The notes below the pieces were generated by a model, which did no database searches, was not told the DNA's origin, and saw only the letters and a program-made list of their open reading frames with translations. A program made the position numbers and the translations under genes. DNA of 64,000 nt from Salinibacterium sp. NG253. GTDB lineage: Bacteria; Actinomycetota; Actinomycetes; Actinomycetales; Microbacteriaceae. How positions within the stretch are numbered: position 1 is the stretch's first letter; each line of letters starts with the position of its first letter. The stretch is from the NCBI RefSeq assembly GCF_015864945.1, contig NZ_JADYWF010000001.1, positions 1,674,378-1,738,377 of the forward strand, in the 5' to 3' direction. Of the stretch, positions 1 to 8,112 are shown piece by piece.

Positions 1-637
1 CACTCATCATGACCGCGATGAGCTTGGTGCGCAGCGCCGAGACTCCCATGGAGCGTGCGGTCACTTCGTCCTCGCGCAGCGCCCGCATCTGGAAGCCAAG
101 CTTGGAGTCGATCACGATGATCGCAGTCAATGTCGTGATGATGTAGAGGCCCAACGCCAGGTAGAGGTACGAGGTCTTCTCCTGGAAGATCAAGTCCATC
201 GGGCTGTTAGCGAAGGGCAAGCTGATTCCCTCGTCACCTCCCGTTACGCTGCCGAAGTTGGTGAGCAGAATCGTGACGATCACGGTGAAGGCGAGCGTTG
301 CCAAGGCGAAGTAGTGACCTCGCAGCCTGAGAGACATCGCGCCGATCAGCAGTGCCGCCAGAGTGGCAAAGACCGCGGCGAGCAGCACGCCCACGAGCGT
401 GGGAACCCCGAAGTACTCTCTCAACAGCACAGGCGTGTACGCACCGACGGCGAACAAACCACCGTGGCCGAGGGAGAAGAGTCCCGTCATGCCGCCCGCA
501 AAGTTCCACGCGGTAGCGAACCCCGCGAAGATGAGCGCCAGAATAACCGTGTCGATAAAGAAGCGGTTGTCTGAGGTGAGAGCGATGAGGATCGCGGCCG
601 CTGAGACCGCAGCAAGAATAATGAGTCGATTTTTCAT
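1..637 (-). CDS. livM: Branched-chain amino acid-type ABC permease LivM (partial, 3' end outside window)
   Basis: Inner-membrane permease of a HAAT-family importer that works with LivH and LivF/LivG ATPases. About 212 N-terminal residues are present, starting MKNRLI at an ATG (complement of 635-637); the C-terminal end lies outside the window. Visible family traits are the hydrophobic N-terminal helices, the conserved NFAGGMTGLFSLGHGG-type segment near residue 47, and the cytoplasmic loop with MRALREDE near residue 183 that contacts the ATPase. It starts 2 bases after the livH stop, so the two are translated from one message. The neighbouring hydrolase, dehydrogenases and LysR gene suggest the substrate is a carboxylic acid or amide rather than leucine, but this is inference. 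Confidence 0.88.
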   Translation of the reverse strand, partial: MKNRLIILAAVSAAAILIALTSDNRFFIDTVILALIFAGFATAWNFAGGMTGLFSLGHGGLFAVGAYTPVLLREYFGVPTLVGVLLAAVFATLAALLIGAMSLRLRGHYFALATLAFTVIVTILLTNFGSVTGGDEGISLPFANSPMDLIFQEKTSYLYLALGLYIITTLTAIIVIDSKLGFQMRALREDEVTARSMGVSALRTKLIAVMMS

Positions 638-639
638 GA

Positions 640-1524
640 CTATTCGTGCCCTCCTACGAGTGCGCTGTCCCCCGACTTACGCCCGAACAATCCCTGCGGA
701 CGCAGGAGTAGTACGAGTACGAAAATCACGAAGATTGACGCTTGCTGCCACTGGGTTCCGATGTAGACACCGGTGAAGGCTTGAACAAGACCGATCGAGA
801 GCCCCCCGACGAGCGCTCCGGGAACGGAGCCGAAGCCGCCCAACACAACAATCACGAAACTAATCAGTGTGAAAGTGGTGCCGCTATAGGCGTTCGCGAT
901 CTGCGAGGGAACGACGAGGCCGCCGGCGATGACCGCGAACACAACACCCACCGTAAAGATGATCACGTAGGCGCGGCCGGGACGAATGCCGACGACTCGC
1001 GCAGCGTAGGTGTCTTGAGCCACGGCACGAATCTCGCGGCCCTGACGAGTCTTGTTCAGCCAGAACCAGATCCCAATCACCAAGGCGATTCCGACAACAA
1101 ACGCGATGAGCTTGGCAGCCTCGACGTCAGTGCCGAAAATGTTGACGCGCGAGGAAGCAAGAGGATCATCGAGGGCGATGTACTTGGTGCCGAAGATCAT
1201 CGTTGCGATGGACTGCAGCAGAATGCTGAGGCCGAAGGTGGCGAACACCTGAACGTAGAGCGACTTGCCCAACGTCTGTTTGATGATGACGAAGTGGATG
1301 ACGACGCCCATCACAATGCCCGCGATCGCTACCAGCAAAACGGCAACGTAGGGGCTCACGCCCAGAGAGATAGACACCGTGGCCGTGCCGAGCATACCCA
1401 GCATCATGAACTCGCCGTGCGCGAAGTTCGTAATATCCATGATCCCGAAAATGAGAGTCAAACCAACCGCGACGAGAGACAGCACGCCGCCCGCGAGAAG
1501 GCCGTAGATGATTACATCAAGCAT
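640..1524 (-). CDS. livH: Branched-chain amino acid-type ABC permease LivH
   Basis: 294-residue integral membrane permease, usual length for LivH. It has about eight hydrophobic segments, the N-terminal YGLLAGGVLSLVAVGLTLIFG helix characteristic of LivH, the NFAHGEFMMLG segment near residue 33, and the C-terminal GGFGSVPGALVGG loop of this family. ATG start at 1524. It is the first gene of the livHM unit and is divergent from the LysR gene at 1721, with about 196 bases between; that gap probably holds both promoters and the LysR binding site. Substrate specificity cannot be read from a permease. Confidence 0.9.
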   Translation of the reverse strand: MLDVIIYGLLAGGVLSLVAVGLTLIFGIMDITNFAHGEFMMLGMLGTATVSISLGVSPYVAVLLVAIAGIVMGVVIHFVIIKQTLGKSLYVQVFATFGLSILLQSIATMIFGTKYIALDDPLASSRVNIFGTDVEAAKLIAFVVGIALVIGIWFWLNKTRQGREIRAVAQDTYAARVVGIRPGRAYVIIFTVGVVFAVIAGGLVVPSQIANAYSGTTFTLISFVIVVLGGFGSVPGALVGGLSIGLVQAFTGVYIGTQWQQASIFVIFVLVLLLRPQGLFGRKSGDSALVGGHE

Positions 1525-1720
1525 TCGGCCGCTCCAAACTTCTCTTCATTGAGACACTCTCCGTATGTGTGTGACTTGAGATACCCGACAAAATCTTTGA
1601 GCTTCTCAATCCTCACAATTAGCTTCTTTGCTAGCGCCAACATTCGCAGGCACCGCAGTAGGATTCAACCGTAGAGTGCACAGACCGCATGTGCATAAAC
1701 GCACAGGGAGGAAACGCTGG

Positions 1721-2623
1721 ATGATCGGTCAATCGACGCCCAAGGCTGACGACCTCATGGTCTTGCTCACTGTCGCGCGCCTCGGAAAGTTCAAAGCAGC
1801 GGCCAATGTCTTGAACACCACCCACACGACGGTCTCGCGGCGCATTAGCGAACTCGACAAGGCCCTGGGCGGCCGCACCCTCGTTCGCGGCCCTCAAGGA
1901 TGGGAGCTCACCCCACTCGGCGCCACGGCGCTCCGGATCGCTGAAGAAATCGAGCGGAGCCTGAGCCACCTGGCCGACTACACCGACGAAACTCCCGGGT
2001 TGCGAGGCATCGTGCGCGTCAGCACGCCCGACGGGATCGGTTCCCGCTTCGTGAGCCCCGCCGCTGTCAAACTCCAGCAAGACAACCCTTCGCTCAGCGT
2101 GGAGGTCGTGAGTTCAACGCGGCGTGCAAGTCAACACCGTTCGGGAGTGGACATCGAAGTTGTAATCGGTCGCCCCAGCATTCGACAGACCATGTTCGTT
2201 CCGCTCAGTGAGTACTACCTGCGTCTGTATGCCACGCCCCACTACCTTGAACGCAATGGAACTCCTGAAACGATCGAAGATCTGCGTCGTCACTCGTTCA
2301 TCTCCTACATCGAGGCCGAGTTACAAGTTACCGAAATTGGACGCATTGGCGCTGGATTGCCCGAACCCAAATCGTCGTTCAAGTCGACAGGAATCTTCTC
2401 GCAGGTCTCCGCGGTTAAAGGCCACGGTGGTATCGGGCTTTTGCCCTCGTTCCTTGTCGACCCCGACTCCGGCCTCGTACCCGTGCTGCGCACTCAGTTC
2501 GCCCGCAAGCACCTCATTGGCGCGGTAGTTCGCACCGATTCCGCAGCATCACCCAGCGTTCAGGCGCTCGTTGAATCACTCCGAACCGAGATGCGCGCGC
2601 GCGCAAAGGAACTAGCGCAGTAG
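1721..2623 (+). CDS. LysR-family transcriptional regulator
   Basis: About 300 residues. The N-terminal winged helix-turn-helix (roughly residues 8-65, with AANVLNTTHTTVSRRISELDK) is followed by a LysR substrate-binding domain. I chose ATG 1721 because AGGGAGGAAA sits about 6 bases upstream and the longer reading frame adds 31 residues of low-quality arginine-rich sequence. It is divergent from livH and convergent with the alpha/beta hydrolase gene, so it probably controls the adjacent transport/catabolic genes in response to a pathway intermediate. The effector is unknown. Confidence 0.88.
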   Translation: MIGQSTPKADDLMVLLTVARLGKFKAAANVLNTTHTTVSRRISELDKALGGRTLVRGPQGWELTPLGATALRIAEEIERSLSHLADYTDETPGLRGIVRVSTPDGIGSRFVSPAAVKLQQDNPSLSVEVVSSTRRASQHRSGVDIEVVIGRPSIRQTMFVPLSEYYLRLYATPHYLERNGTPETIEDLRRHSFISYIEAELQVTEIGRIGAGLPEPKSSFKSTGIFSQVSAVKGHGGIGLLPSFLVDPDSGLVPVLRTQFARKHLIGAVVRTDSAASPSVQALVESLRTEMRARAKELAQ

Positions 2624-2650
2624 CCGAAAGCCCGCCCGCTAGAACTCGGA

Positions 2651-3523
2651 TCACTCCACGGAGGTACCGAGCTTTCTCACCAACGCTGCTACCTCTAATG
2701 GGCTTTCCACGTGAGGAAAGTGGCCAATGCCCCGCAGCGAAACCATTTCCAACGAGCGAGCGTTGATCAGCCGAGTCGCAGTGTCATCGACCATCCGTCG
2801 AGACACCAGCCAGTCACGATCGCCGTGAGCCATGATCACGGGACACGTGACGTTTCGCATCAACTCACGGATATCGCACCGAGTGTAGGCGCGAAGGTCG
2901 CTCTGCTGGGCGAGCGGGCTGAGCGAACTCACTCCCCACTCGATAAACGAACGAGCGCCGTGGTGCGCACGCTCGCCCACGAGACTCAGACTGAAATCCA
3001 TATTCGAGTGCGGCAGTGACACTTGCGGATGGCTCATCAAATCGAGAGCCGTTTCTGAAATAGTCGGCGTAAGGTCAGCCCCTTGAAGGGCCAGAGTTCC
3101 CCGCACTCTCGCGGAACTCGCCGGCAACAGGAGCGCCAAATTGCCGCCGAGTGAAGTACCAGCTACCAAGAATGTCTCCTGGCCAACAGCCGACATGAAC
3201 TCAAGAAGCCAGTCGGCCATCTCGCTCACGTCATTGAGACACGGCTCGCCGTGCCGCGGCCAGCTCTTGCCATGACCAGGCAGGTCGGGTGCGTACAGCG
3301 TGAACTCATCGCGCAACAGGTCCATCACCCACTGCCATTGGCGATTATCGCGACCGGCGGTGTGCAGGAGCAATACTGCTGGCCCACTGCCGCAGCTCTC
3401 GAAATAGCTGCGCACTCCTGCGACTTCGACGTAGTTGCCAGCGATGTCACCCAGGGGCCACAGAGCTGCTGGCAATTCTTCTCTGCTCACGCGAACACCC
3501 GCGATAGGGCCGGCGTGAGCCAC
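2651..3523 (-). CDS. Alpha/beta hydrolase
   Basis: 290 residues with a full alpha/beta-hydrolase triad. The nucleophile is Ser124 in GTSLGG, the acid is probably Asp237 in HGDRD, and the base is His268 in GIGHFPH. The oxyanion-side LLLHTAG motif is near residue 52 and PDLPGHGKS near 79, typical of C-C bond hydrolases and epoxide/ester hydrolases. No signal peptide, so cytoplasmic. The start overlaps the end of the upstream 116-residue gene by 37 bases, and that gene overlaps the alcohol dehydrogenase stop, so the three form one tightly coupled operon. Likely role: hydrolysis of a ring-cleavage product, lactone or ester in the local pathway. Confidence 0.85.
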   Translation of the reverse strand: MAHAGPIAGVRVSREELPAALWPLGDIAGNYVEVAGVRSYFESCGSGPAVLLLHTAGRDNRQWQWVMDLLRDEFTLYAPDLPGHGKSWPRHGEPCLNDVSEMADWLLEFMSAVGQETFLVAGTSLGGNLALLLPASSARVRGTLALQGADLTPTISETALDLMSHPQVSLPHSNMDFSLSLVGERAHHGARSFIEWGVSSLSPLAQQSDLRAYTRCDIRELMRNVTCPVIMAHGDRDWLVSRRMVDDTATRLINARSLEMVSLRGIGHFPHVESPLEVAALVRKLGTSVE

Positions 3524-3837
3524 GCCCCCACAACGGCGTTTCCGGAGACCGTCAATCCGCCGTGATAGCCGTTAATCGCCGCGATATAAGGCATTTGTCT
3601 GGCCAGCAGAGCCGACCACGCCCAAGCTGGACCACTCACTCGCAAGCTCGGTTCGCCGGCATCCGCCGCTTCAGTCACACCCTCGGGCGAAAAACGTAAG
3701 AGCACTGCCTCGGCGCTGCCGCGTTCTTTGCAATCAAGCTGGATGACGTGGTCACCCACGCGAGAGACGAGTCCCGGAAGAATCGAGTCGCCCTCCATCA
3801 CAGAGATTCGGGCCAAGATTTCGCTGCGGAAGTCCAC
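3487..3837 (-). CDS. Small unknown protein, possibly SCP2-like lipid-binding fold
   Basis: 116 residues from a GTG start that shares its last base with the TAG stop of the alcohol dehydrogenase; its 3' end overlaps the hydrolase gene. This coupling makes it a real gene although I do not recognise the family with certainty. The composition (alternating beta segments, an RVSGPAWAWSALL stretch, then GLTVSGNAVVGAWL) is reminiscent of small sterol-carrier-protein-2-like domains that hold hydrophobic acyl substrates, but there is no diagnostic residue. No signal peptide or membrane segment. It may bind or shuttle the pathway substrate between the flanking enzymes. Confidence 0.6.
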   Translation of the reverse strand: MDFRSEILARISVMEGDSILPGLVSRVGDHVIQLDCKERGSAEAVLLRFSPEGVTEAADAGEPSLRVSGPAWAWSALLARQMPYIAAINGYHGGLTVSGNAVVGAWLTPALSRVFA

Positions 3838-5057
3838 TAGGACGACTGCTCCTCGAACACAACGATCGCTCGCCCCCTGATCTCGCCTGCACCGAGGGCG
3901 CGGTAGGCGTCATTAATTTCGTCAAGTCCAAAAGTATCGGTAACCAAGGTATCTAGCGCGAACCCGCCAGCGGCAGCCAACGAGACGACGGCGGGAAGAT
4001 CTACGCGAGTGCGAGCCCCAAAAGAACCCACCATGCTGTGCCCCCGGCGCACAAAGGTGGTGATCGGAACGGAGACTTCCGCCTCGCTGCCGGCTAAGCC
4101 GACTGCGACTGTTCGCCCGCCTTCACCGACCGAGCGAACGGCTTGGCCGAGGGTCTGCGCACTGCCGAGGGCCTCGAAGGCGAAGTCAACGCCGCGCCCA
4201 CCCGTTAGCTCTCGGATTCGCGCTGGCACATCGATTCCCATTCCGTTCACCGCATCGGTCGCACCGATCTCTCGCGCCAACGCCAGTTTGTTGTCATCGA
4301 TGTCAACCGCAATAACCTGCGATGCCCCCATGGCCGCAAGCATTTGTACTATCGAGAGACCAACGCCGCCCACGGCAATAACCGCTGCCGTTCGACCTTG
4401 AACATCACCAGCGGCACGAGAAACTGCACCGTAACCCGTCATACCGGCACACCCCAAGACAGCAGCCTGTGCGAGGTCGAGGCCGTCGGCGACGGCAGCC
4501 AACGCGCTAATTGGCGCGACGGCATACTCTGCGAATCCGGCGGCAGAATACATATTCAAGCGGGTTCCATCGTTGAGCGCGATGCGAGATTCTCCATCGA
4601 AGAGCGCACCATTCACTCGGTTCTGAGCGAAGAACTCGGAACAGATGTCATCGCGGCCACGCAGGCAGTTTTCGCATTTGGTGCACGGCATGATGAAGCC
4701 GGCAACCACGCGAGTGCCCAGCTCGAGCTCTTCGGTGTTAGGCCCGAGCGCGACGATGGTGCCGCTTAGCTCGTGGCCGAGCACGGCTGGCCGGGGAAAG
4801 GCGATTTGTCCACGGGCGACGTGGAGATCAGAGTGACACACGCCACACGCCGCTACCCGGATGAGCGCTTCACCACTTCGCGGTTGAGGAACTGCGATCA
4901 GCTCGACCGAATATTCGGGCGAGCCTTCCCTAAGAATTGCCGCCTTCATCTGAACAGGCAGATCGGCGATCGTTCGCAGTTGAGGGGAATCGTGTACTTC
5001 ATCGTTCACTGGCGGCACTCCGTTGTACTCATAATCAGAACAAATAGTCACGATCAT
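3837..5057 (-). CDS. Zinc-dependent alcohol dehydrogenase
   Basis: Medium-chain NAD(P)-dependent dehydrogenase. The catalytic zinc motif CGVCHSD, the GHE motif, all four structural-zinc cysteines (CTKCENC followed by a fourth Cys seven residues later) and a GGVG Rossmann loop are present. The class typically starts MKAAILREG, which here would be ATG 4949 (370 residues). I placed the start at ATG 5057 because GGGTGAGG lies 7 bases before it, giving 406 residues with an extra N-terminal stretch; a GTG at about 5009 is also possible. First gene of the operon that continues into the 116-residue protein and hydrolase. Probably oxidises an alcohol intermediate to aldehyde or ketone. Confidence 0.85.
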   Translation of the reverse strand: MIVTICSDYEYNGVPPVNDEVHDSPQLRTIADLPVQMKAAILREGSPEYSVELIAVPQPRSGEALIRVAACGVCHSDLHVARGQIAFPRPAVLGHELSGTIVALGPNTEELELGTRVVAGFIMPCTKCENCLRGRDDICSEFFAQNRVNGALFDGESRIALNDGTRLNMYSAAGFAEYAVAPISALAAVADGLDLAQAAVLGCAGMTGYGAVSRAAGDVQGRTAAVIAVGGVGLSIVQMLAAMGASQVIAVDIDDNKLALAREIGATDAVNGMGIDVPARIRELTGGRGVDFAFEALGSAQTLGQAVRSVGEGGRTVAVGLAGSEAEVSVPITTFVRRGHSMVGSFGARTRVDLPAVVSLAAAGGFALDTLVTDTFGLDEINDAYRALGAGEIRGRAIVVFEEQSS

Positions 5058-5105
5058 CATTTCCTCACCCCAAGGGAACGTCAACGTAAACTTACGTGCA
5101 AGGGA

Positions 5106-5121
5106 TGTGCACTCATGCACA
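5106..5121. promoter_or_regulatory. Inverted repeat TGTGCA-N4-TGCACA, candidate operator
   Basis: Perfect 6-base arms separated by CTCA, placed in the divergent region between the alcohol dehydrogenase operon and the 3-hydroxyacyl-CoA dehydrogenase operon. The position just upstream of both units makes it a plausible shared regulator site. Seen directly; the function is inferred. Confidence 0.45.
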
Positions 5122-5203
5122 CCTCAGTGTGCGTTAATCGAGCCTTCCTCGCAGTCGCTCGCCCCTGCTTGAATGCCCCGTCATCACGTCGCGAGCAGCC
5201 AAC

Positions 5204-5226
5204 TTGCACACACCCGCTGTGCGCAA
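5204..5226. promoter_or_regulatory. Second inverted repeat in the same divergent region (TTGCACACA / TGTGCGCAA)
   Basis: Nine-base arms with one mismatch and a 5-base centre (CCCGC). The half-site TGCACA recurs from the 5106 repeat, so the two sites may bind the same regulator about 100 bases apart. The regulator is not identified; the LysR protein at 1721 is a candidate but LysR sites usually have a T-N11-A core. Confidence 0.4.
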
Positions 5227-5321
5227 AAGACCATGCTGTCCCCGCGAGATCATTCGTTAGAGTGCCCTCATCACCCTGCGCGTCGCGGCGCACGTTCAGC
5301 CACCCTTGGGAGAGAACTGTC

Positions 5322-6242
5322 ATGTCGAATCCCGTCATTGGAGTCGTCGGCCTTGGCCTCATGGGTCGCGCTATCGCGGAGCGCAGTGCTGCAGCGGGCC
5401 TTCAGGTGCGCGGCTATGACTCGTCGGTCGACGCCCGCGAGGCAATCGCGAAGTGGGCCGCGTCCGTGGGCTCCGAAGAGCTCCTCATCGCTGGTCGCCT
5501 CAACGAGCTTGCCGACTGCGACTTCATCATCGAAGCCGTAAGCGAGTCGCTCGAGACAAAGCTCGCCGTAATGCGCGCGATCGGCAACCTCAACGAGTCC
5601 GCGACGATCATGACGAATTCGTCTACGTACATGGCGAGTGAGCTTGCGCCCGTTGTTCGCAACCCTTCTCGACTCATTGTTGGCCACTTCTTTAATCCGG
5701 CGCAGGTCGCGCCCCTCGTCGAGGTGATCCCTGGACCCGCGACCGACCCCGACACCGTCGCGCGCGCCGTTGACTACCTTACCCAAATCGGAAAAATTCC
5801 CATCGTGCTTTCTGCCGAAACACCGGGGTTCGTCGCGAATCGGCTGCAAGCTGCCTTGCTGCGCGAGTGCTTCGCCCTCATCGACCAGGGGGTCTGCACA
5901 CCGCAGCAGCTCGACGAAGTGGTGCGACTTAGCCTCGCCCCGCGGTGGGCAGCGCTCGGGCCCCTTGCTGTCGCCGATCTCGGTGGGCTCGATGTTTTCG
6001 CGGCATTGACCGCGCGCTTGTATCCACTACTGGATGCTCGCACCACCGTTTCTCCTCTGCTCGACTCTTTAGCCGAAACGAAACATTATGGGGCAAAGAC
6101 TGGTTCGGGAATCTACTGCTGGAATTCCGATCTCGAGCGAGGCGCGATCGAAGCCGCCTCCGCGGCGTTGCGCGCGGCTTCACCGCGAGCGCCCCTTATT
6201 TCAGCCACACCGCCCCGACCAGAGAACGAGGACATCGAATGA
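5322..6242 (+). CDS. 3-hydroxyacyl-CoA dehydrogenase
   Basis: 306 residues, the length of stand-alone 3-hydroxybutyryl/3-hydroxyacyl-CoA dehydrogenases (FadB2/PaaH type). The N-terminal Rossmann loop GVVGLGLMG (residues 7-15) binds NAD; His122 in GHFFNPAQ with Glu134 in LVEVIPG form the catalytic dyad; the C-terminal helical domain begins near residue 190 with ETPGFVANRLQ. ATG 5322 is preceded by GGGAGAGAA. The last four bases overlap the next gene (ATGA), so it is co-translated with the flavin oxidoreductase. It oxidises a 3-hydroxyacyl-CoA in a beta-oxidation-like sequence. Confidence 0.88.
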   Translation: MSNPVIGVVGLGLMGRAIAERSAAAGLQVRGYDSSVDAREAIAKWAASVGSEELLIAGRLNELADCDFIIEAVSESLETKLAVMRAIGNLNESATIMTNSSTYMASELAPVVRNPSRLIVGHFFNPAQVAPLVEVIPGPATDPDTVARAVDYLTQIGKIPIVLSAETPGFVANRLQAALLRECFALIDQGVCTPQQLDEVVRLSLAPRWAALGPLAVADLGGLDVFAALTARLYPLLDARTTVSPLLDSLAETKHYGAKTGSGIYCWNSDLERGAIEAASAALRAASPRAPLISATPPRPENEDIE

Positions 6243-7327
6243 TCGACAACAGCCACACCATCCACTCTCCGGTTTGGCTTGCCTCGGGAATCCGGTCGGC
6301 CAACCGGGTCGCGCTTGCGCCGATGACCAACCGATCGAGCAACGCGGATGGCACACTCAGCGCTTCCGAACGTTCGTGGCTCCTGCGCCGTGCGCGCGGT
6401 GGTTTCGGAATAGTCATTAGCTGCGGAGTGTACGTGAGTCTGGAGGGGCAGTCGTGGCCCGGGCAGCTTGGGCTGACTACCCAAGCCCACGCTGATTCAT
6501 TGCGGCCGATGGCTGCAGAGCTGCGCGCTGCCGGATCTCTCGGAATCGTGCAACTGTTCCACGGCGGGTTGCGGGCGAATCCGGACGCATCCGGCGTGGC
6601 CGCGCTCGCTCCCTCCGCGAACAGCGACGACGCGTGGTCCGAGGCCACCGAGGCTGACATTGCTCGCATCATCGCCGCCTATCGCGCGAGTGCAGCTCTC
6701 GCTGCCGCCGCCGGATTTGCTGGCGTCGAAGTGCACGGCGCTCACGGTTATCTACCCGCGCAGTTTCTCAGCGCGACAGAAAACGCTCGAACCGACCAGT
6801 GGGGCGGGAGCATCGAAAACCGCGCCCGCCTGCTGTGCGAGATCGTGCGCGCAGTGCGTGATGATCACCACGAAAACTTCGCTATCGGCGTTCGACTCTC
6901 GTCGGAAGACGCTCGGCAGTCACGCGGCATAGATATCGATGAAAGTGTTGCTGTCGCCAAGATGATGGTCGAAGCAGGCGCAGACTTTATTCACCTGTCA
7001 GTCTGGGATTGCGATCTCAATTCAGCAAAGCATCCCGAGATTCACCCGATAACCCTCTTTCGCGACGCCCTTCCGGCCAACGTGCCACTCATGGTCGCGG
7101 GGAAGATATGGACAGGCGCTGAAGCTCAGCGAGCACTCGCGCGCGGCGCCGACATCGTCGCGCTTGGCCGTGCCGGAATTCTCAATCCTGACTGGCCAGA
7201 ACGGGCGCTTTCAGAAGACTGGGCGCCGGAACGCGGCCCCCTCACAGAAGACGAGTTCGCCGAGATCTCCGTTGGTAACGCGTTCGTTTCCTATTTGCGG
7301 GAAAAGTGGCCGCAGTTGGTCAAATAG
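6239..7327 (+). CDS. NADH:flavin oxidoreductase, old yellow enzyme family
   Basis: 362-residue single-domain TIM-barrel FMN enzyme. Visible motifs: APMTNR near residue 27 (FMN-binding start of barrel), substrate-binding HGAHGYL at 166-172, SIENRARLL at about 191, and the C-terminal phosphate-binding segment around ADIVALGRAGILNPDW. No 4Fe-4S/FAD extension, so it resembles short OYE/YqjM-like ene-reductases rather than 2,4-dienoyl-CoA reductase. ATGA overlap with the dehydrogenase upstream indicates a shared pathway: likely reduction of an alpha,beta-unsaturated carbonyl. Confidence 0.87.
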   Translation: MIDNSHTIHSPVWLASGIRSANRVALAPMTNRSSNADGTLSASERSWLLRRARGGFGIVISCGVYVSLEGQSWPGQLGLTTQAHADSLRPMAAELRAAGSLGIVQLFHGGLRANPDASGVAALAPSANSDDAWSEATEADIARIIAAYRASAALAAAAGFAGVEVHGAHGYLPAQFLSATENARTDQWGGSIENRARLLCEIVRAVRDDHHENFAIGVRLSSEDARQSRGIDIDESVAVAKMMVEAGADFIHLSVWDCDLNSAKHPEIHPITLFRDALPANVPLMVAGKIWTGAEAQRALARGADIVALGRAGILNPDWPERALSEDWAPERGPLTEDEFAEISVGNAFVSYLREKWPQLVK

Positions 7328-7357
7328 TTCACTAGCGAAATATCTCATTAGTGAATT
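7328..7357. terminator. Hairpin between convergent genes, possible bidirectional terminator
   Basis: TTCACTA (7328-7334) pairs with TAGTGAA (7349-7355) around a 14-base loop, starting directly after the stop codon of the OYE gene and facing the convergent lipoprotein gene. A short A/T run follows, but there is no strong U-tract, so termination is plausible rather than certain. Confidence 0.4.
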
Positions 7358-7372
7358 ATGACGAACAAGGGG

Positions 7373-8017
7373 TTAGTAGCTGAGAGTGGGATTGGCGAGC
7401 CGCAGCTGCTCAAGGGCGGCATCCGCAAGTCTTGTCGAGAGCTGGTCATTATTTGCCGAGCCATGAATCCACACGTCATCAGCAAAATAGTGGGTGTCAT
7501 AAATGTCGTTCAACCCACCCAAAGTCAGCACGTTTAACACAGTCACACTTCCTAACGCTGTCTCCACTGCTCCTTCGTCGAGCAGGGCAGTAGACAGCGT
7601 CATGCGGTGGGTGGAATCGATATCGGTGACAGTGAGTCCGAAGGCTCCGTCGCCACGCGGTACTCCCCACCAGCAGTTCTTCGCCAGCGATGCATTCGAG
7701 ACCACGGCCGCTTCCTCTGGCATGAACCACTCTTCCGCCTCCAGAAGGCTCGAGTCCTCCAGAACGACCGTAGATTCAGCGAACCAGCTCTTCGCGACGT
7801 CCAGAGGCACCATCGTCGAGCACTCCGGAAGGACGAGAGGCTCGACCACAGGAGTTGGGGTGACCTCAGCTGGCGTGGTTGACGCGGTTGGCGCAGCCGC
7901 TGATGGTTCGGTCGCGGTCTGGGTTTCCGCTTGCACGCAGCCCGCCAGCGCAATCACGATCAGAGTCGCGGATGCCGCCGCGATAGAAGTTCGGACAGGT
8001 CGTAGTTGGTCACTCAC
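7373..8017 (-). CDS. Secreted lipoprotein of unknown function (paralogue of the 8113-8781 gene)
   Basis: 214 residues. A type II signal peptide ends in the lipobox LAGC (Cys27), followed by a Thr/Ala/Pro-rich linker to about residue 60 and a C-terminal domain of about 150 residues. GTG start at 8017 has GAGGGGG about 6 bases upstream. The mature domain shares PLVLPECST-, NASLAKNCWWGVP- and C-terminal LANPTLSY-type blocks with the next gene, including two conserved cysteines that could form a disulphide. Anchored to the outer face of the membrane. I do not recognise the family and the function is unknown. Confidence 0.75.
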   Translation of the reverse strand: MSDQLRPVRTSIAAASATLIVIALAGCVQAETQTATEPSAAAPTASTTPAEVTPTPVVEPLVLPECSTMVPLDVAKSWFAESTVVLEDSSLLEAEEWFMPEEAAVVSNASLAKNCWWGVPRGDGAFGLTVTDIDSTHRMTLSTALLDEGAVETALGSVTVLNVLTLGGLNDIYDTHYFADDVWIHGSANNDQLSTRLADAALEQLRLANPTLSY

Positions 8018-8112
8018 TGGGGTCCCCCTCGCATCCGTAGCAATGCCTGAAGGGTAGACCCATCTGTCTTCTTTTTACACAGTTGTAGCCGAACTGTGAG
8101 GATTACTGCCGA

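Noticed and set aside
742-1674. 310-codon plus-strand frame opposite livH
   Set aside because: Shadow of the permease gene; hydrophilic Asn/His/Asp-rich product with no recognisable fold.
8078-8098. CACAGTT / AACTGTG hairpin between the two lipoprotein genes as a terminator
   Set aside because: On the strand that needs termination it is followed by an A-run, not a U-tract; could be an operator but support is weak.
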